Assembly: GCA_030527425.1 (NCBI GenBank)
Contig: JAUNAV010000001.1
Coordinates: 35,198-99,197 of the forward strand
Direction: 5' to 3'
DNA length: 64,000 bases
From: Tissierellia bacterium
GTDB taxonomy: Bacteria; Bacillota; Clostridia; Tissierellales; Peptoniphilaceae
Shown: positions 1-8,562 of the stretch, in pieces
Numbering within the stretch: the first letter of the stretch is position 1
Layout: the number at the start of each line of letters is the position of its first letter
Position numbers and translations under genes: made by a program
Notes under the pieces: model-generated
Databases searched by the model: none
What the model was told of the DNA's origin: nothing
What the model saw: the letters and a program-made list of their open reading frames with translations, nothing else

Positions 1-1135
1 TAACTATTATTTTTTTTATTTTTTCTTTTATTAATTTATCTGTAATATCATTTTTATTTACAGCCTTTGCTGTGAAAAAATATTTTAAAGGATAATCACC
101 CCATTTACAACTTAAATACTTATTACTTACTATTCTTGTAATAGTTGCCGGGGATATATTTGTTACTTTTGAAATTTCTTTCATAGACATTGGTTTTAAA
201 TCACTATTATTAAGAAAGAATTCCTTCTGCTTGGTAATAATATAGTCCATAACAATTCTTATATTATTATCTCTTATAGCTAAAGATTTTTTATAGAACA
301 TCGCCTCTTTAAATTTTTTATTTAAATATTTTTTAACCTCTCCATTGCTTTTTAAATATAAATTATAATAATTTTTATTTATGCAAAATAAATTATTATC
401 AATATTTAATTCATAATAAACTTTAGAATTTCTTATATATACAATAATATCATAAAAAATATTATTTATATTCTGCGAACCTTCTATATATCCATATAAT
501 GGATATGGTTTTAATTTTTTTAAATTCTCTATAAGAAAAACTACCTCTTTCTTATCAATTTTTAATTTAGATGCTATATATTCTATTTTGTTTTCTTTTA
601 CTTCATACAAATATTTTTCTATTATTATTTTTAGATTTTTGTTTTTTGTCTGACTTTTTAAAAAAGTTTCTATACTATCAGAAGCTAGACCTTTAGGATC
701 TAACAATTTTATTTTTTCAATAATATTTCTAATTCTTTTTTGACTAGTCTTAAATTTTTTAGATATATCATATACTGGTAAGCTTAAAATTCCCTTATCA
801 TCTATTCTATTAATTATATATTTTGCAATCTTATTATCTTGCTTGCTAAGTTGAATATTAATTTGCATATTAAGATAATCATCTAAATTATAAGGAGATT
901 TTATCATATCTATGAAATTATAATCATCATTATTATTATTGTAATATTGTTTAAATGAACTCTTACTAATTAATGGTTCTATATCATTAAAATCAACAAA
1001 AACATTATTACAAGCTAGCTTACTAATCATATCTAAAAGCCCTATAGAACTTACAGAAGAAATTTCAAAGGCAATTTTTAAATTATTTGATACATATATG
1101 CTATTTCTTTGTTCCATTGATAAATTAAATTCCAT
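1..1135 (-). CDS. rpoN: RNA polymerase sigma-54 factor RpoN (3' end outside window)
   Basis: Reading the minus strand from an ATG at 1135 gives 378 uninterrupted codons running off the window. The N-terminus is the short Gln/Leu-type region I (MEFNLSMEQ), followed by the core-binding part (DDYLNMQINIQL) and the central DNA-binding part (MKEISKVTNISPATITRIV then DYPLKYFF), all characteristic of sigma-54. The C-terminal RpoN box would lie beyond base 1 and is not seen. The start is chosen because AAAGGAGATGAT precedes it; an in-frame ATG 12 bases upstream sits on the Shine-Dalgarno itself. The gene begins 21 bp after the TctA-like gene with no terminator between, so it appears to be the last gene of the operon whose promoter it would itself recognise. 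Confidence 0.9.
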   Translation of the reverse strand, partial: MEFNLSMEQRNSIYVSNNLKIAFEISSVSSIGLLDMISKLACNNVFVDFNDIEPLISKSSFKQYYNNNNDDYNFIDMIKSPYNLDDYLNMQINIQLSKQDNKIAKYIINRIDDKGILSLPVYDISKKFKTSQKRIRNIIEKIKLLDPKGLASDSIETFLKSQTKNKNLKIIIEKYLYEVKENKIEYIASKLKIDKKEVVFLIENLKKLKPYPLYGYIEGSQNINNIFYDIIVYIRNSKVYYELNIDNNLFCINKNYYNLYLKSNGEVKKYLNKKFKEAMFYKKSLAIRDNNIRIVMDYIITKQKEFFLNNSDLKPMSMKEISKVTNISPATITRIVSNKYLSCKWGDYPLKYFFTAKAVNKNDITDKLIKEKIKKIIV

Positions 1136-1156
1136 AGATTTAATCATCTCCTTTTT

Positions 1157-2524
1157 CTACAAGTTTATTGATAGCAAAGTAGTTACTATCCAACCTGATG
1201 CGTAATATGCCATAAATTGTACTCCAGTATGGATATCATATATATTATGCAAAATTCCTCCAAATAGTCCAATGCAAAGCGCCATAATTATACCGACAAT
1301 TCCTGCTTCATAAAATGATAGCATAAAAATCAAGCCTAAAAATGAACCAATAAGAGCTTCATGACTAATTTTTTTAAACATAAATTCAGTCCATTTCCTT
1401 GCTTTTTTTATAGCTAAGGGATATGAAAATAAAGATCCAGCTAAAATCGCAATGAACCCAACTATTAGATAGTCCTTTATGTCTAGATAATTTGAAAGGT
1501 TATTAATTGGATCCAAGGTAAATCTAGGCGGTGCATTAAATAAGGGTGCACCTGGTCCTAAAGCAACTGGACTTAAGGGTATACCAAAAGCCAATAAAGA
1601 TATAATTACCCCTCCTAAATATGTTGCATTAGCAACTGCATCTTGTACGGCTACTGTTGAAGTGATTTTATCATAAAGCTCTTTTTTCTTACCTGATATA
1701 AATTCACCTAGCATTACAGTACTGCCTACTGGTGATATCGTAAACATCCCAGTAGATAAAATTGATGTTATTGCCACATCTAAATTTTGTCTTTTAGTTA
1801 AAAGTTTTAAAGGATTTGGATAGAAAGAAAATTTTTCTTTAGCTTCTGGTGCTAACCAGATTTCAGATAGTCCTTTTCTTAGCTGTTTTTTTCGCATTGA
1901 TGGTACCATTATGTTAAATAATTCGGATATCATAGGTCCAATTGTTATTCCCATAAATATAGAAATAAATAAATTCTTTCCAACCGATTCTTGTGCTAAT
2001 CTTTGAAATCCTTGTATCAAGAAAGAATATGGAATTAAAGCAATAACTGCACCTAACTTCGCACTTGACATATATGCTATAATACAAGCTCCAATAGTAA
2101 ATATCAACCCTATATGAGATGCTAATTTATCCCCAAATGATGCTAATAAAAAAGCAAAAACTACAGCAACTGGTAATGCAATAAAAGAACCTAGAAGGGA
2201 TCCTGCCGCCATTTTTCTCATGGCAACATGGGGTATACCAAGTCTTTTTGCTAATACACTATATCTTACCAATGGTACTGCCATGGTACTTCCCGGAAGC
2301 GCAGCCATTGATGTTGGTATTGTATGGCTAATCTGCATCGCTACAATAATTGATACAAACCAAGCATATATAACGACTGGATGAAGCCCTAAAAGCACCA
2401 AAACCAAAGTTAATGGTGCCATAGTTGCTGTCTCATCAGTACCCGGTATTATACCTATGATAGAAAATATAATACCGCCAATTAAAGAAATTATAAAAGC
2501 CTGAATTAATATGCTAATTTCCAT
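1157..2524 (-). CDS. TctA-like carboxylate permease
   Basis: 455-aa polytopic membrane protein. The N-terminal pattern (GGIIFSIIGIIPG, then a Pro-rich loop with SMAALPGS) resembles the TctA large permease subunit of tripartite tricarboxylate transporters, and about ten further hydrophobic segments follow. No periplasmic binding protein (TctC) is encoded nearby, so it may work alone or with the small membrane protein upstream, which it overlaps by 11 bp. Its place behind HMG-CoA reductase suggests uptake of a branched hydroxy-acid such as mevalonate; that substrate is inference. Family assignment is moderately sure, substrate unknown. Confidence 0.75.
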   Translation of the reverse strand: MEISILIQAFIISLIGGIIFSIIGIIPGTDETATMAPLTLVLVLLGLHPVVIYAWFVSIIVAMQISHTIPTSMAALPGSTMAVPLVRYSVLAKRLGIPHVAMRKMAAGSLLGSFIALPVAVVFAFLLASFGDKLASHIGLIFTIGACIIAYMSSAKLGAVIALIPYSFLIQGFQRLAQESVGKNLFISIFMGITIGPMISELFNIMVPSMRKKQLRKGLSEIWLAPEAKEKFSFYPNPLKLLTKRQNLDVAITSILSTGMFTISPVGSTVMLGEFISGKKKELYDKITSTVAVQDAVANATYLGGVIISLLAFGIPLSPVALGPGAPLFNAPPRFTLDPINNLSNYLDIKDYLIVGFIAILAGSLFSYPLAIKKARKWTEFMFKKISHEALIGSFLGLIFMLSFYEAGIVGIIMALCIGLFGGILHNIYDIHTGVQFMAYYASGWIVTTLLSINL

Positions 2525-2981
2525 TTTTCATCTCCTCAAATATTTCCTTATATTCTTCTTTATAATTTTTTGAATCTTTAGGAATTAAAGATAATAATGC
2601 ATAAAGTTTTAAATTCTCTAACTCCTTTATAATATCTTTATCAACTTCTGAAAGATTTTTTATTTCTTCTTCTAAAGATATTCCTGCTGATTTTAATATA
2701 TCTTCAATATTTTCGATTTCATATTGTTCTTGAACTATTCTTTTAGGTTTAAACTTTTTAGTTGATATTAAACCTGATATAAGACACCCAAAGACTCCAA
2801 AAATTAATGCATATCCATTGACTAGTTCTGCATCTAGGCCTTCTTTTTTAGAAATAATATTTTTTGATAACGAATAAAATAGCATCGTTAAAAAAATTCC
2901 TAATAAGCAAGCTCTAAATAGTTCTTTTAAAATAACTCTATCGCCCCATACTTCTGAATAAATTTCTCTTTTATGTTCCAT
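2514..2981 (-). CDS. small membrane protein of the sigma-54 operon
   Basis: 155 aa, not recognised. Two hydrophobic segments lie near residues 20-40 and 55-75, followed by a long charged, probably cytoplasmic, helical tail rich in Glu and Lys. It starts 1 bp after HMG-CoA reductase and overlaps the permease by 11 bp, so translation is likely coupled to both. By position it could be the small partner of the TctA-like permease, but TctB proteins normally have four membrane segments, so equivalence is not shown. Confidence 0.7.
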   Translation of the reverse strand: MEHKREIYSEVWGDRVILKELFRACLLGIFLTMLFYSLSKNIISKKEGLDAELVNGYALIFGVFGCLISGLISTKKFKPKRIVQEQYEIENIEDILKSAGISLEEEIKNLSEVDKDIIKELENLKLYALLSLIPKDSKNYKEEYKEIFEEMKNGN

Positions 2982-2982
2982 T

Positions 2983-4242
2983 TTATATTTTCCTTAATAA
3001 ATCTTTTGCATACTCTAAATTTATTTTGTTATTTTCAATCATGACTTTTACAACTTTGTCTATCATGTCTCCTTTAGCTCCAGCTTGAACAGCAATATTT
3101 TTTGCATGCAACGACATATGACCTCTTTGAATTCCCTCAGTAGCCAAAGCTCTGATTGCTGCTAAATTTTGAGCCAACCCAAGAGAAGCTATAACCTCTG
3201 ATAATTCATTAGCTGATTTAACACCTAATATTTTAATATTCAAACCTGCTGTTGGATGTACTTTTGTTGCTCCACCTACTAAACCAAGAGGTAATGGAAT
3301 TTCAATACTGCCCAATAAGTCTCCATTTTTATCTTTTTCCCATATTGTTAAAGGCTTATATCTTCCCGTTAATGAAGCATATGAATGTGCAGCTGACTCA
3401 ATAGCTCTTGTATCATTACCTGTTGCTAAAACAGCCGCTGAAATTCCATTCATAATACCCTTATTATGAGTTGCTGCTCTGAAAGGATCAGCCTCAGCAA
3501 AAGCATATGCTGAAATTATTTTATCTACAATTTCTTCTGAGCCTAATTCCTCTTTTTTAATTCTAGTGGATGATCTAAATATTCTCTTTATAGCTAGATT
3601 CGATAAGATTCTTAAATAAACTTCTCCTCCTGTTATCTTTTCTATTGTTGGTGCTATATATTCTGCCATAGTATTTATTGCGTTTGCACCCATTGCATCT
3701 AAAGTGTTTACAATTAAATGTACAACTAAAATATCTCCGGAAATAGAAGATTTTATTTTTCTTATCTCTATATCTTTTGCACCTCCTCCTAATTTATTCA
3801 GAACAGGATCTATCTGATTACATTTATCTATTATTTCTTTTTTATGTTCATATAGTTTTAATTTTGCATACTCAACATTTTTTAAACCCATAACTTGTAT
3901 TTGTCCAATCATGTAGGATCCTGTATTTGAGGTATAGAAACCACCAGAACTTCTTGTGATTTTAGCACCATTACTAGCAGCAGCTATTACTGAAGGTTCT
4001 TCTGTTACCATAGGTATTAGATATTCTTTTTCATTTATGATAAAATTTAAAGCTAGACCAATAGGTAGAGTATATAACCCTATTACATTTTCAACCATGT
4101 TATTTGCCATATCAATAGATAAGTGTTTATCATTACATAATTTTTCTAATTCTTTTTTATTTAAACCTGTAAATTCACTTACTTCGTCTAATCTTTTTTC
4201 AATTGATAATTTATAAAATCCAGAGTAATTATTATTTTTCAT
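2983..4242 (-). CDS. mvaA: class II (degradative-type) hydroxymethylglutaryl-CoA reductase
   Basis: 419 aa, the usual length of class II HMG-CoA reductases, which interconvert mevalonate plus CoA and HMG-CoA. Family hallmarks are visible: the ENVIG glutamate near residue 50, DAMGAN, the THNKGIMNG lysine loop, an Asp in the GNDTRAIES stretch, and the catalytic His in GHMSLHA near the C-terminus. Class II enzymes serve mevalonate synthesis in cocci and mevalonate oxidation in Pseudomonas mevalonii. No other isoprenoid gene is near, while a sigma-54 activator and a carboxylate permease are, so a catabolic role is favoured (inference). The Shine-Dalgarno AAGGAG lies inside the end of the preceding gene, which it overlaps by 11 bp. 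Confidence 0.9.
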   Translation of the reverse strand: MKNNNYSGFYKLSIEKRLDEVSEFTGLNKKELEKLCNDKHLSIDMANNMVENVIGLYTLPIGLALNFIINEKEYLIPMVTEEPSVIAAASNGAKITRSSGGFYTSNTGSYMIGQIQVMGLKNVEYAKLKLYEHKKEIIDKCNQIDPVLNKLGGGAKDIEIRKIKSSISGDILVVHLIVNTLDAMGANAINTMAEYIAPTIEKITGGEVYLRILSNLAIKRIFRSSTRIKKEELGSEEIVDKIISAYAFAEADPFRAATHNKGIMNGISAAVLATGNDTRAIESAAHSYASLTGRYKPLTIWEKDKNGDLLGSIEIPLPLGLVGGATKVHPTAGLNIKILGVKSANELSEVIASLGLAQNLAAIRALATEGIQRGHMSLHAKNIAVQAGAKGDMIDKVVKVMIENNKINLEYAKDLLRKI

Positions 4243-4585
4243 TTGTTTCTCCTTTGTATAATTGATAATCTTGCTTTTTAACTTTCATTCTTAATAATGC
4301 TGAAAACATTGATTTTCCTAAAGAATCCAATCTTAGTGAAAATGTAGCTCCACCACCTAATGCCTCTTTCATAACAAAGTTTAAACCTTTTAAACTATCA
4401 ACTTCATATCTAATTACCTCTCCCTTTACAATATCTTTAAAATGATTTTTAACTCTTTCAGCTGTAAGATATTTTTTTAGAAATAAATAGTCTTCATCTT
4501 TATTTGGATATACGCACAGATTACTCACATTTCCTTTATCTCCACTTCTACCATGAACAATATCTTTTAAATAAATAAAATCCAT
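4232..4585 (-). CDS. AtuA-like C-terminal (ferredoxin-fold) domain protein
   Basis: 117 aa. The start (LKDIVHGRSGDKGNVSN) and centre (LNFVMKEALGGGATFSLRLD) match the C-terminal domain of AtuA, the acyclic-terpene-utilisation protein of pseudomonads, where it is fused to a DUF1446 domain. Here it is separate: the preceding DUF1446 gene ends in TAATG, sharing one base with this start. The two products presumably form one complex. Biochemical activity of AtuA is not established; it acts in a pathway whose intermediates are 3-hydroxy-3-methylglutaryl-like CoA esters. Confidence 0.8.
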   Translation of the reverse strand: MDFIYLKDIVHGRSGDKGNVSNLCVYPNKDEDYLFLKKYLTAERVKNHFKDIVKGEVIRYEVDSLKGLNFVMKEALGGGATFSLRLDSLGKSMFSALLRMKVKKQDYQLYKGETNEK

Positions 4586-5961
4586 TAACTAACCTCCATT
4601 ATATTTGTATTTAATTCAACCATGTCCCTAGGTATCAATGTAGGCCATAGTCCAATAACTGGTTGTATTTTTGCTCTACCTCCAAAAAAACTAGCTCCTG
4701 GCGGTCCATTTAATTGCATAGGGCTTATCTCTGGTATAAGCTTCTGAGCTTCTTCTTTTTCTTCGACTCTAATAGCAATTCTCAATAAAACTTCATTTTG
4801 CTTATCCAAAACTTCTTTACTCATATCAGATAATTGCATGTGAAGAGCATTAAGTCCTACAAAATCTACTCTGATATCCTTTGCTTTTAATCCTTTTCTT
4901 TTCATCTTTTTCATTATAATTTCTGAAGCTAATTTCGCTTTTTCATAAGCATCTGGCCACGCAAAATTTAAATAAGTTTCAACTTTATATCCAGCATTAT
5001 ATCCTATAGACAATTTTAATTTTTCTGGTCTTTTTCTTCCCCTTATATTACTAAGTTCAACTCTATTTTTCCCTATTTCATTTATAACTGCTTTACTAAA
5101 GTCTGCAGTTACATCAGGAGTAATATAATTTTTAGGATCATGTATTTCATACAAAAATTGCTCTTTTAAAGACTCTTCAGTTATGAGTCCTCCACTTGTT
5201 TTTGTTTTTGTAAATACTATTTTATCATTTGATACTTCGGCTATAGGAAAACCTAAGTTATCTATATTTGGGACATTTTTCCAATCATATTGATAATTTC
5301 CTCCACTTGCTTGCCCCCCACATTCAAGCATATGCCCCACTGCAATTCCTCTTGCAATATTATCTAAGTCGTCATCTTTCCATTTAAATTCATGCATTAG
5401 TGGGGATAAAAACAAAGTCGAATCTGCCGCTCTGCCGCTTACAATTACATTGGCATTTTCTGATAATAATTTTAAAAATGGTTCTCTACCAAAATAAACA
5501 TTAGCATTTAAAATTTTATCTTTTATTTCTGTTATATCTTGATTTGTATCCATATTTTTAAATTTATAGCCATCACTTATATAACCTTGCATTTTATCTG
5601 TGAGGTTATCACCTGTAATATATCCTATTTTATAATTATTAATTCCATTATCCTTAGCTATACTTTTAAGTTCATAAGCAAGACTTTCTACATTAACTCC
5701 ACCTGCATTAGATAAAATTTTAATATTTTTTTCTTTACAGTCTTTTAAAATTGATTTAAATAAAAATAAGAAGTCTTTCGCGTATCCTTTGTTCTTATCT
5801 TTATTTTTCTGTCTTTGTAAAATTGACATAGTCAATTCTGCTAAATAATCACAAGAAATATAATCTATATTTCCATTTTTTACCATGTCTATAGCTGCAT
5901 CTGGACTGTCACCCCAAAATCCTTGTCCGCCACCAATACGTATAGTCTTTAATTCTGACAT
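4585..5961 (-). CDS. AtuA-family DUF1446 protein
   Basis: 458 aa. The N-terminus (IRIGGGQGFWGDSPDAA) and internal motifs (CDYLAELTMSIL, ILSNAGGVN, GRAADSTLFL, ARGIAVGHMLECGGQ, GPPGASFFGGR) are typical of the DUF1446 part of AtuA. It is the first gene of the operon, behind AGGAGG and a leader of about 25 bases from a predicted sigma-54 promoter. Function is unproven. In the terpene pathway AtuA was once proposed to act on 3-hydroxy-3-isohexenylglutaryl-CoA, a homologue of HMG-CoA, which makes its partnership here with HMG-CoA reductase notable. Confidence 0.85.
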   Translation of the reverse strand: MSELKTIRIGGGQGFWGDSPDAAIDMVKNGNIDYISCDYLAELTMSILQRQKNKDKNKGYAKDFLFLFKSILKDCKEKNIKILSNAGGVNVESLAYELKSIAKDNGINNYKIGYITGDNLTDKMQGYISDGYKFKNMDTNQDITEIKDKILNANVYFGREPFLKLLSENANVIVSGRAADSTLFLSPLMHEFKWKDDDLDNIARGIAVGHMLECGGQASGGNYQYDWKNVPNIDNLGFPIAEVSNDKIVFTKTKTSGGLITEESLKEQFLYEIHDPKNYITPDVTADFSKAVINEIGKNRVELSNIRGRKRPEKLKLSIGYNAGYKVETYLNFAWPDAYEKAKLASEIIMKKMKRKGLKAKDIRVDFVGLNALHMQLSDMSKEVLDKQNEVLLRIAIRVEEKEEAQKLIPEISPMQLNGPPGASFFGGRAKIQPVIGLWPTLIPRDMVELNTNIMEVS

Positions 5962-5997
5962 AATTCCTCCTAAATAATGTTTATATATATATAGATA

Positions 5998-6013
5998 TGA
6001 AATTTGCGTTCCT
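5998..6013 (-). promoter_or_regulatory. candidate sigma-54 (-24/-12) promoter
   Basis: On the minus strand AGGAACGCAAATTTCA aligns to the consensus TGGCACGNNNNTTGCA with 9 of 12 defined positions matching and exact 16-base length. The -24 GG and the -12 C are kept; the -12 G is a T. The predicted start would be near 5987, giving a short leader with TCCTCC (plus strand) at 5965-5970. Support comes mainly from the adjacent sigma-54 activator and rpoN. Confidence 0.55.
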
Positions 6014-6065
6014 ATTAAAAAATATTGAAATTTCTAAATTTTATATTTTCAAAGCATTAAAAAAA

Positions 6066-6079
6066 TGCCATATTTGGCA
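6066..6079. promoter_or_regulatory. candidate upstream activator site, proximal
   Basis: TGCCATATTTGGCA, a near-perfect inverted repeat (TGCCA/TGGCA with 4-base centre). It is 12/14 identical to the distal site read on the opposite strand, and is centred about 85 bp upstream of the predicted start, as expected for an enhancer-binding protein site. Confidence 0.6.
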
Positions 6080-6095
6080 AATATAAATTTTTACG

Positions 6096-6109
6096 TGACA
6101 AATATGACA
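6096..6109. promoter_or_regulatory. candidate upstream activator site, distal
   Basis: On the minus strand TGTCATATTTGTCA, 12/14 identical to the proximal site. Centre-to-centre distance is 30 bp, about three helical turns. It directly abuts the stop codon of the activator gene at 6110. Confidence 0.55.
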
Positions 6110-7615
6110 TTAATTTAATTTCCTATATAAGGTTCTGACACTTATTTTTAATTGTTTAGCACTTTCTTTAATATTTCCATTGTTTAATTCTATAGTTTCA
6201 GTAATAATTTTTTTTTCAAATTTTTTTACCCTTTCATTTAATGAAGTATCTCCTATGACATTATATTTTTTTAGTTTTATTGGTAAATTCTTTTCTGTAA
6301 TCAATTCATTTTCTGCTAAAATAACGCAATGTTCTATACAATTTTTAAGTTGCCTAATATTTCCTGGCCAATCATATTTTTGAAATATATCTATTACTGA
6401 ATTACTTAATTTTAATCTTTTTTTATACTTTTTCATATAATAATTTAAAAAATGATCAGATAATAATAATAAATCATGTAATCTATCCCTAAGCGGAGGC
6501 ACCTCTAGATTTATAACATTTAATCTATAATATAAATCCTCTCTAAATTTTCCTTCTTTTATTTTTTCTTCAAGATTTTGATTAGTTGCAGCTATGACTC
6601 TTACATCTATTTTAGTTTTTTCATGTGATGCAATTTTTTGAATTTCTCCATTTTCTAATACTCTTAATAATTTTGCCTGCATTTTTAAACTCATTTCGCC
6701 TATTTCATCCAGAAAAATAGTGCCATTATTTGCAAGCTCAAACTTTCCTATTTTTCCTTTATTTAAAGCTCCTGTAAACGCACCTGGAAGATATCCAAAC
6801 ATTTCACTTTCAATCAAATTTTCTGGAATAGCTGCACAGTTTAATGTTACAAATGCTTTATTACTTCTATCACTATTTTTATGTATGAAATTACAAATCA
6901 CATCCTTGCCAGTTCCATTTTCTCCAGTGATAAGAATTGATGCATCAGTTTTAGCGATACTAAGCGCTGTAGAAATAAGCCTCATATAATTGGGAGAAGA
7001 CCCAATAATATCCATTTGATCCATTATTTTATGCGCTTTTATTTCTTTTTTTCTTTCCTCCGCTATTTGAATAGCTCTTCTAGCTTTCTCATCCAATTCT
7101 TTAATAACTGTGATATCATTAAAAATTGAAATAGCTCCAATAAATTTATCATCTATATACAAAGGTTTTATATCTACATTAACATATTTATTTAAACTTT
7201 TAATAAAATTATTTTTCTTTTTAATCTCTATTTTTTCATTTAGAACTTTTATTATGGTTGCTTCTGACTCTATTCTATTTATATTTCTTCCTATTATTCT
7301 ATTTAATTTTATGCCTAGGATTTCGGAGTATGCTTTATTTGCATATATAATTAGTCCTTTAGAATTAACTATAATCACACCATCATCTATAGAATTTAAG
7401 ACGCAATCAAATATACAATTATTTAAAATATAATTAATTTCCTTGATAAAATTTGTTTTAACATATCCTAATTTTATATCTTTTTCAGATACTAATATAT
7501 ATTGATCTCTAATACTTTTAAATTCTATATCGCAAACATTAGTATTCGCCTCGTATTCGCAATAAGTAACTTTAGAATTAATGCTTTTTTCTAAATATAT
7601 ATCATTCAATCTCAT
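6110..7615 (-). CDS. sigma-54-dependent transcriptional activator (PAS, AAA+, Fis-type HTH)
   Basis: 501 aa. Residues 1-70 are an uncharacterised sensor start; about 70-175 is a PAS domain (CVLNSIDDGVIIVNSKG, ending SIFNDITVIKEL). A helical linker leads to the AAA+ domain with Walker A GENGTGKD, the sigma-54-contacting PGAFTGA loop, Walker B GTIFLDEIGEM, and the sensor/arginine region LYYRLNVINLEVPPLRDR. The C-terminus is a Fis-type HTH (GNIKESAKQLKISVRTLYRKLN), ending within it, as in many such proteins. Shine-Dalgarno GGAG lies 7 bases before the ATG. It is transcribed toward the AtuA/HMGR operon and probably activates it; the PAS ligand is unknown. Confidence 0.92.
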   Translation of the reverse strand: MRLNDIYLEKSINSKVTYCEYEANTNVCDIEFKSIRDQYILVSEKDIKLGYVKTNFIKEINYILNNCIFDCVLNSIDDGVIIVNSKGLIIYANKAYSEILGIKLNRIIGRNINRIESEATIIKVLNEKIEIKKKNNFIKSLNKYVNVDIKPLYIDDKFIGAISIFNDITVIKELDEKARRAIQIAEERKKEIKAHKIMDQMDIIGSSPNYMRLISTALSIAKTDASILITGENGTGKDVICNFIHKNSDRSNKAFVTLNCAAIPENLIESEMFGYLPGAFTGALNKGKIGKFELANNGTIFLDEIGEMSLKMQAKLLRVLENGEIQKIASHEKTKIDVRVIAATNQNLEEKIKEGKFREDLYYRLNVINLEVPPLRDRLHDLLLLSDHFLNYYMKKYKKRLKLSNSVIDIFQKYDWPGNIRQLKNCIEHCVILAENELITEKNLPIKLKKYNVIGDTSLNERVKKFEKKIITETIELNNGNIKESAKQLKISVRTLYRKLN

Positions 7616-7737
7616 TTCTAAACTCCAGCTTTAATATCGATTATTATACTATTTCTATAATATATTATATTATATCATTTAAAATTGTCGATTTTTCTGA
7701 TAAAATATAATTGATAGTAAAAGAAATGAGGTTAATT

Positions 7738-8562
7738 ATGATTAAACTTATAGCTTTTGATTTGGATGAGACTTTATTTAATGATGAACATAAAATTGAT
7801 CAAAAAAACTATGAATATATTAAAAAAGCAAGAGATTTAGGTATTCATATGGTACCTGCAAGTGGCAGAGGTCCTGGATTTTTGGGAACTCTATATGAAG
7901 ATTTAGATATAAACACTGATAGTGACTATTCAATTCTTGCAAATGGTGCAACTGTTGTAAAAAATAAATCGGGCGCTCCTTTAACAAGCAATCCTATAGA
8001 TAAGAAAATTGCAAAAAAAGTTTTTGATTATGGTATAAGTCATGATTTTAATGTTCATGTTTATACTACCAATGGCGTGTATTTTTATAGAATATTTGAA
8101 CAAGAAAAAAGATATACTGATAGATTTAAAGAAAATAGAATAATTGTCGATGATGATGATTTTTCTCATGTTGAAGATGAAACTATTTTAAAGCTTATAA
8201 TTTGTGATATGGATCTAGATTATTTAAAAACCTTAAAAGAAGAGGTTGAAAATTTATCCTATGGTGATATTGAAGTTTCATATTCTTCAAATAGATATAT
8301 GGAAATTAATAGAAAAGGAATTGACAAGGGCGTTGGACTAAATGACCTTTGTAAAGCTCTCAATATTGACATAAAAGATACCATTGCTGTTGGCGATAAT
8401 TTTAATGATCTTTCAATGTTAAAAGCTTCTGGTATTTCTATAGCTGTAAATAATGCACATCCTGATATCAAAAAAGCTTGTGACTATGTGACAGATGCAA
8501 CGAATAATGAGAATGCTATTGCTGAAATTGTAGAAAAATTCATATTGAAAACGGAGGAATAA
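7738..8562 (+). CDS. Cof-type HAD-IIB phosphatase, copy 1
   Basis: 274 aa. Motif I DLDETLF (nucleophile Asp and acid/base Asp), a large C2 cap in the middle, and motif IV GDNFNDLSML define a Cof/YidA-type HAD hydrolase acting on small phosphorylated metabolites in the cytoplasm. I place the start at 7738 (MIKLIAFDLD) because GAGG sits 6 bases upstream; an in-frame ATG at 7711 lacks a site. The stop overlaps the next start by one base. The substrate cannot be told from sequence. Copy 2 shares motifs, length and many identical stretches, indicating tandem duplication. Confidence 0.88.
   Translation: MIKLIAFDLDETLFNDEHKIDQKNYEYIKKARDLGIHMVPASGRGPGFLGTLYEDLDINTDSDYSILANGATVVKNKSGAPLTSNPIDKKIAKKVFDYGISHDFNVHVYTTNGVYFYRIFEQEKRYTDRFKENRIIVDDDDFSHVEDETILKLIICDMDLDYLKTLKEEVENLSYGDIEVSYSSNRYMEINRKGIDKGVGLNDLCKALNIDIKDTIAVGDNFNDLSMLKASGISIAVNNAHPDIKKACDYVTDATNNENAIAEIVEKFILKTEE

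Noticed and set aside
3956-4216. Plus-strand 86-codon frame inside the HMG-CoA reductase gene
   Set aside because: It is the antisense shadow of a gene with clear family motifs and has no ribosome site.
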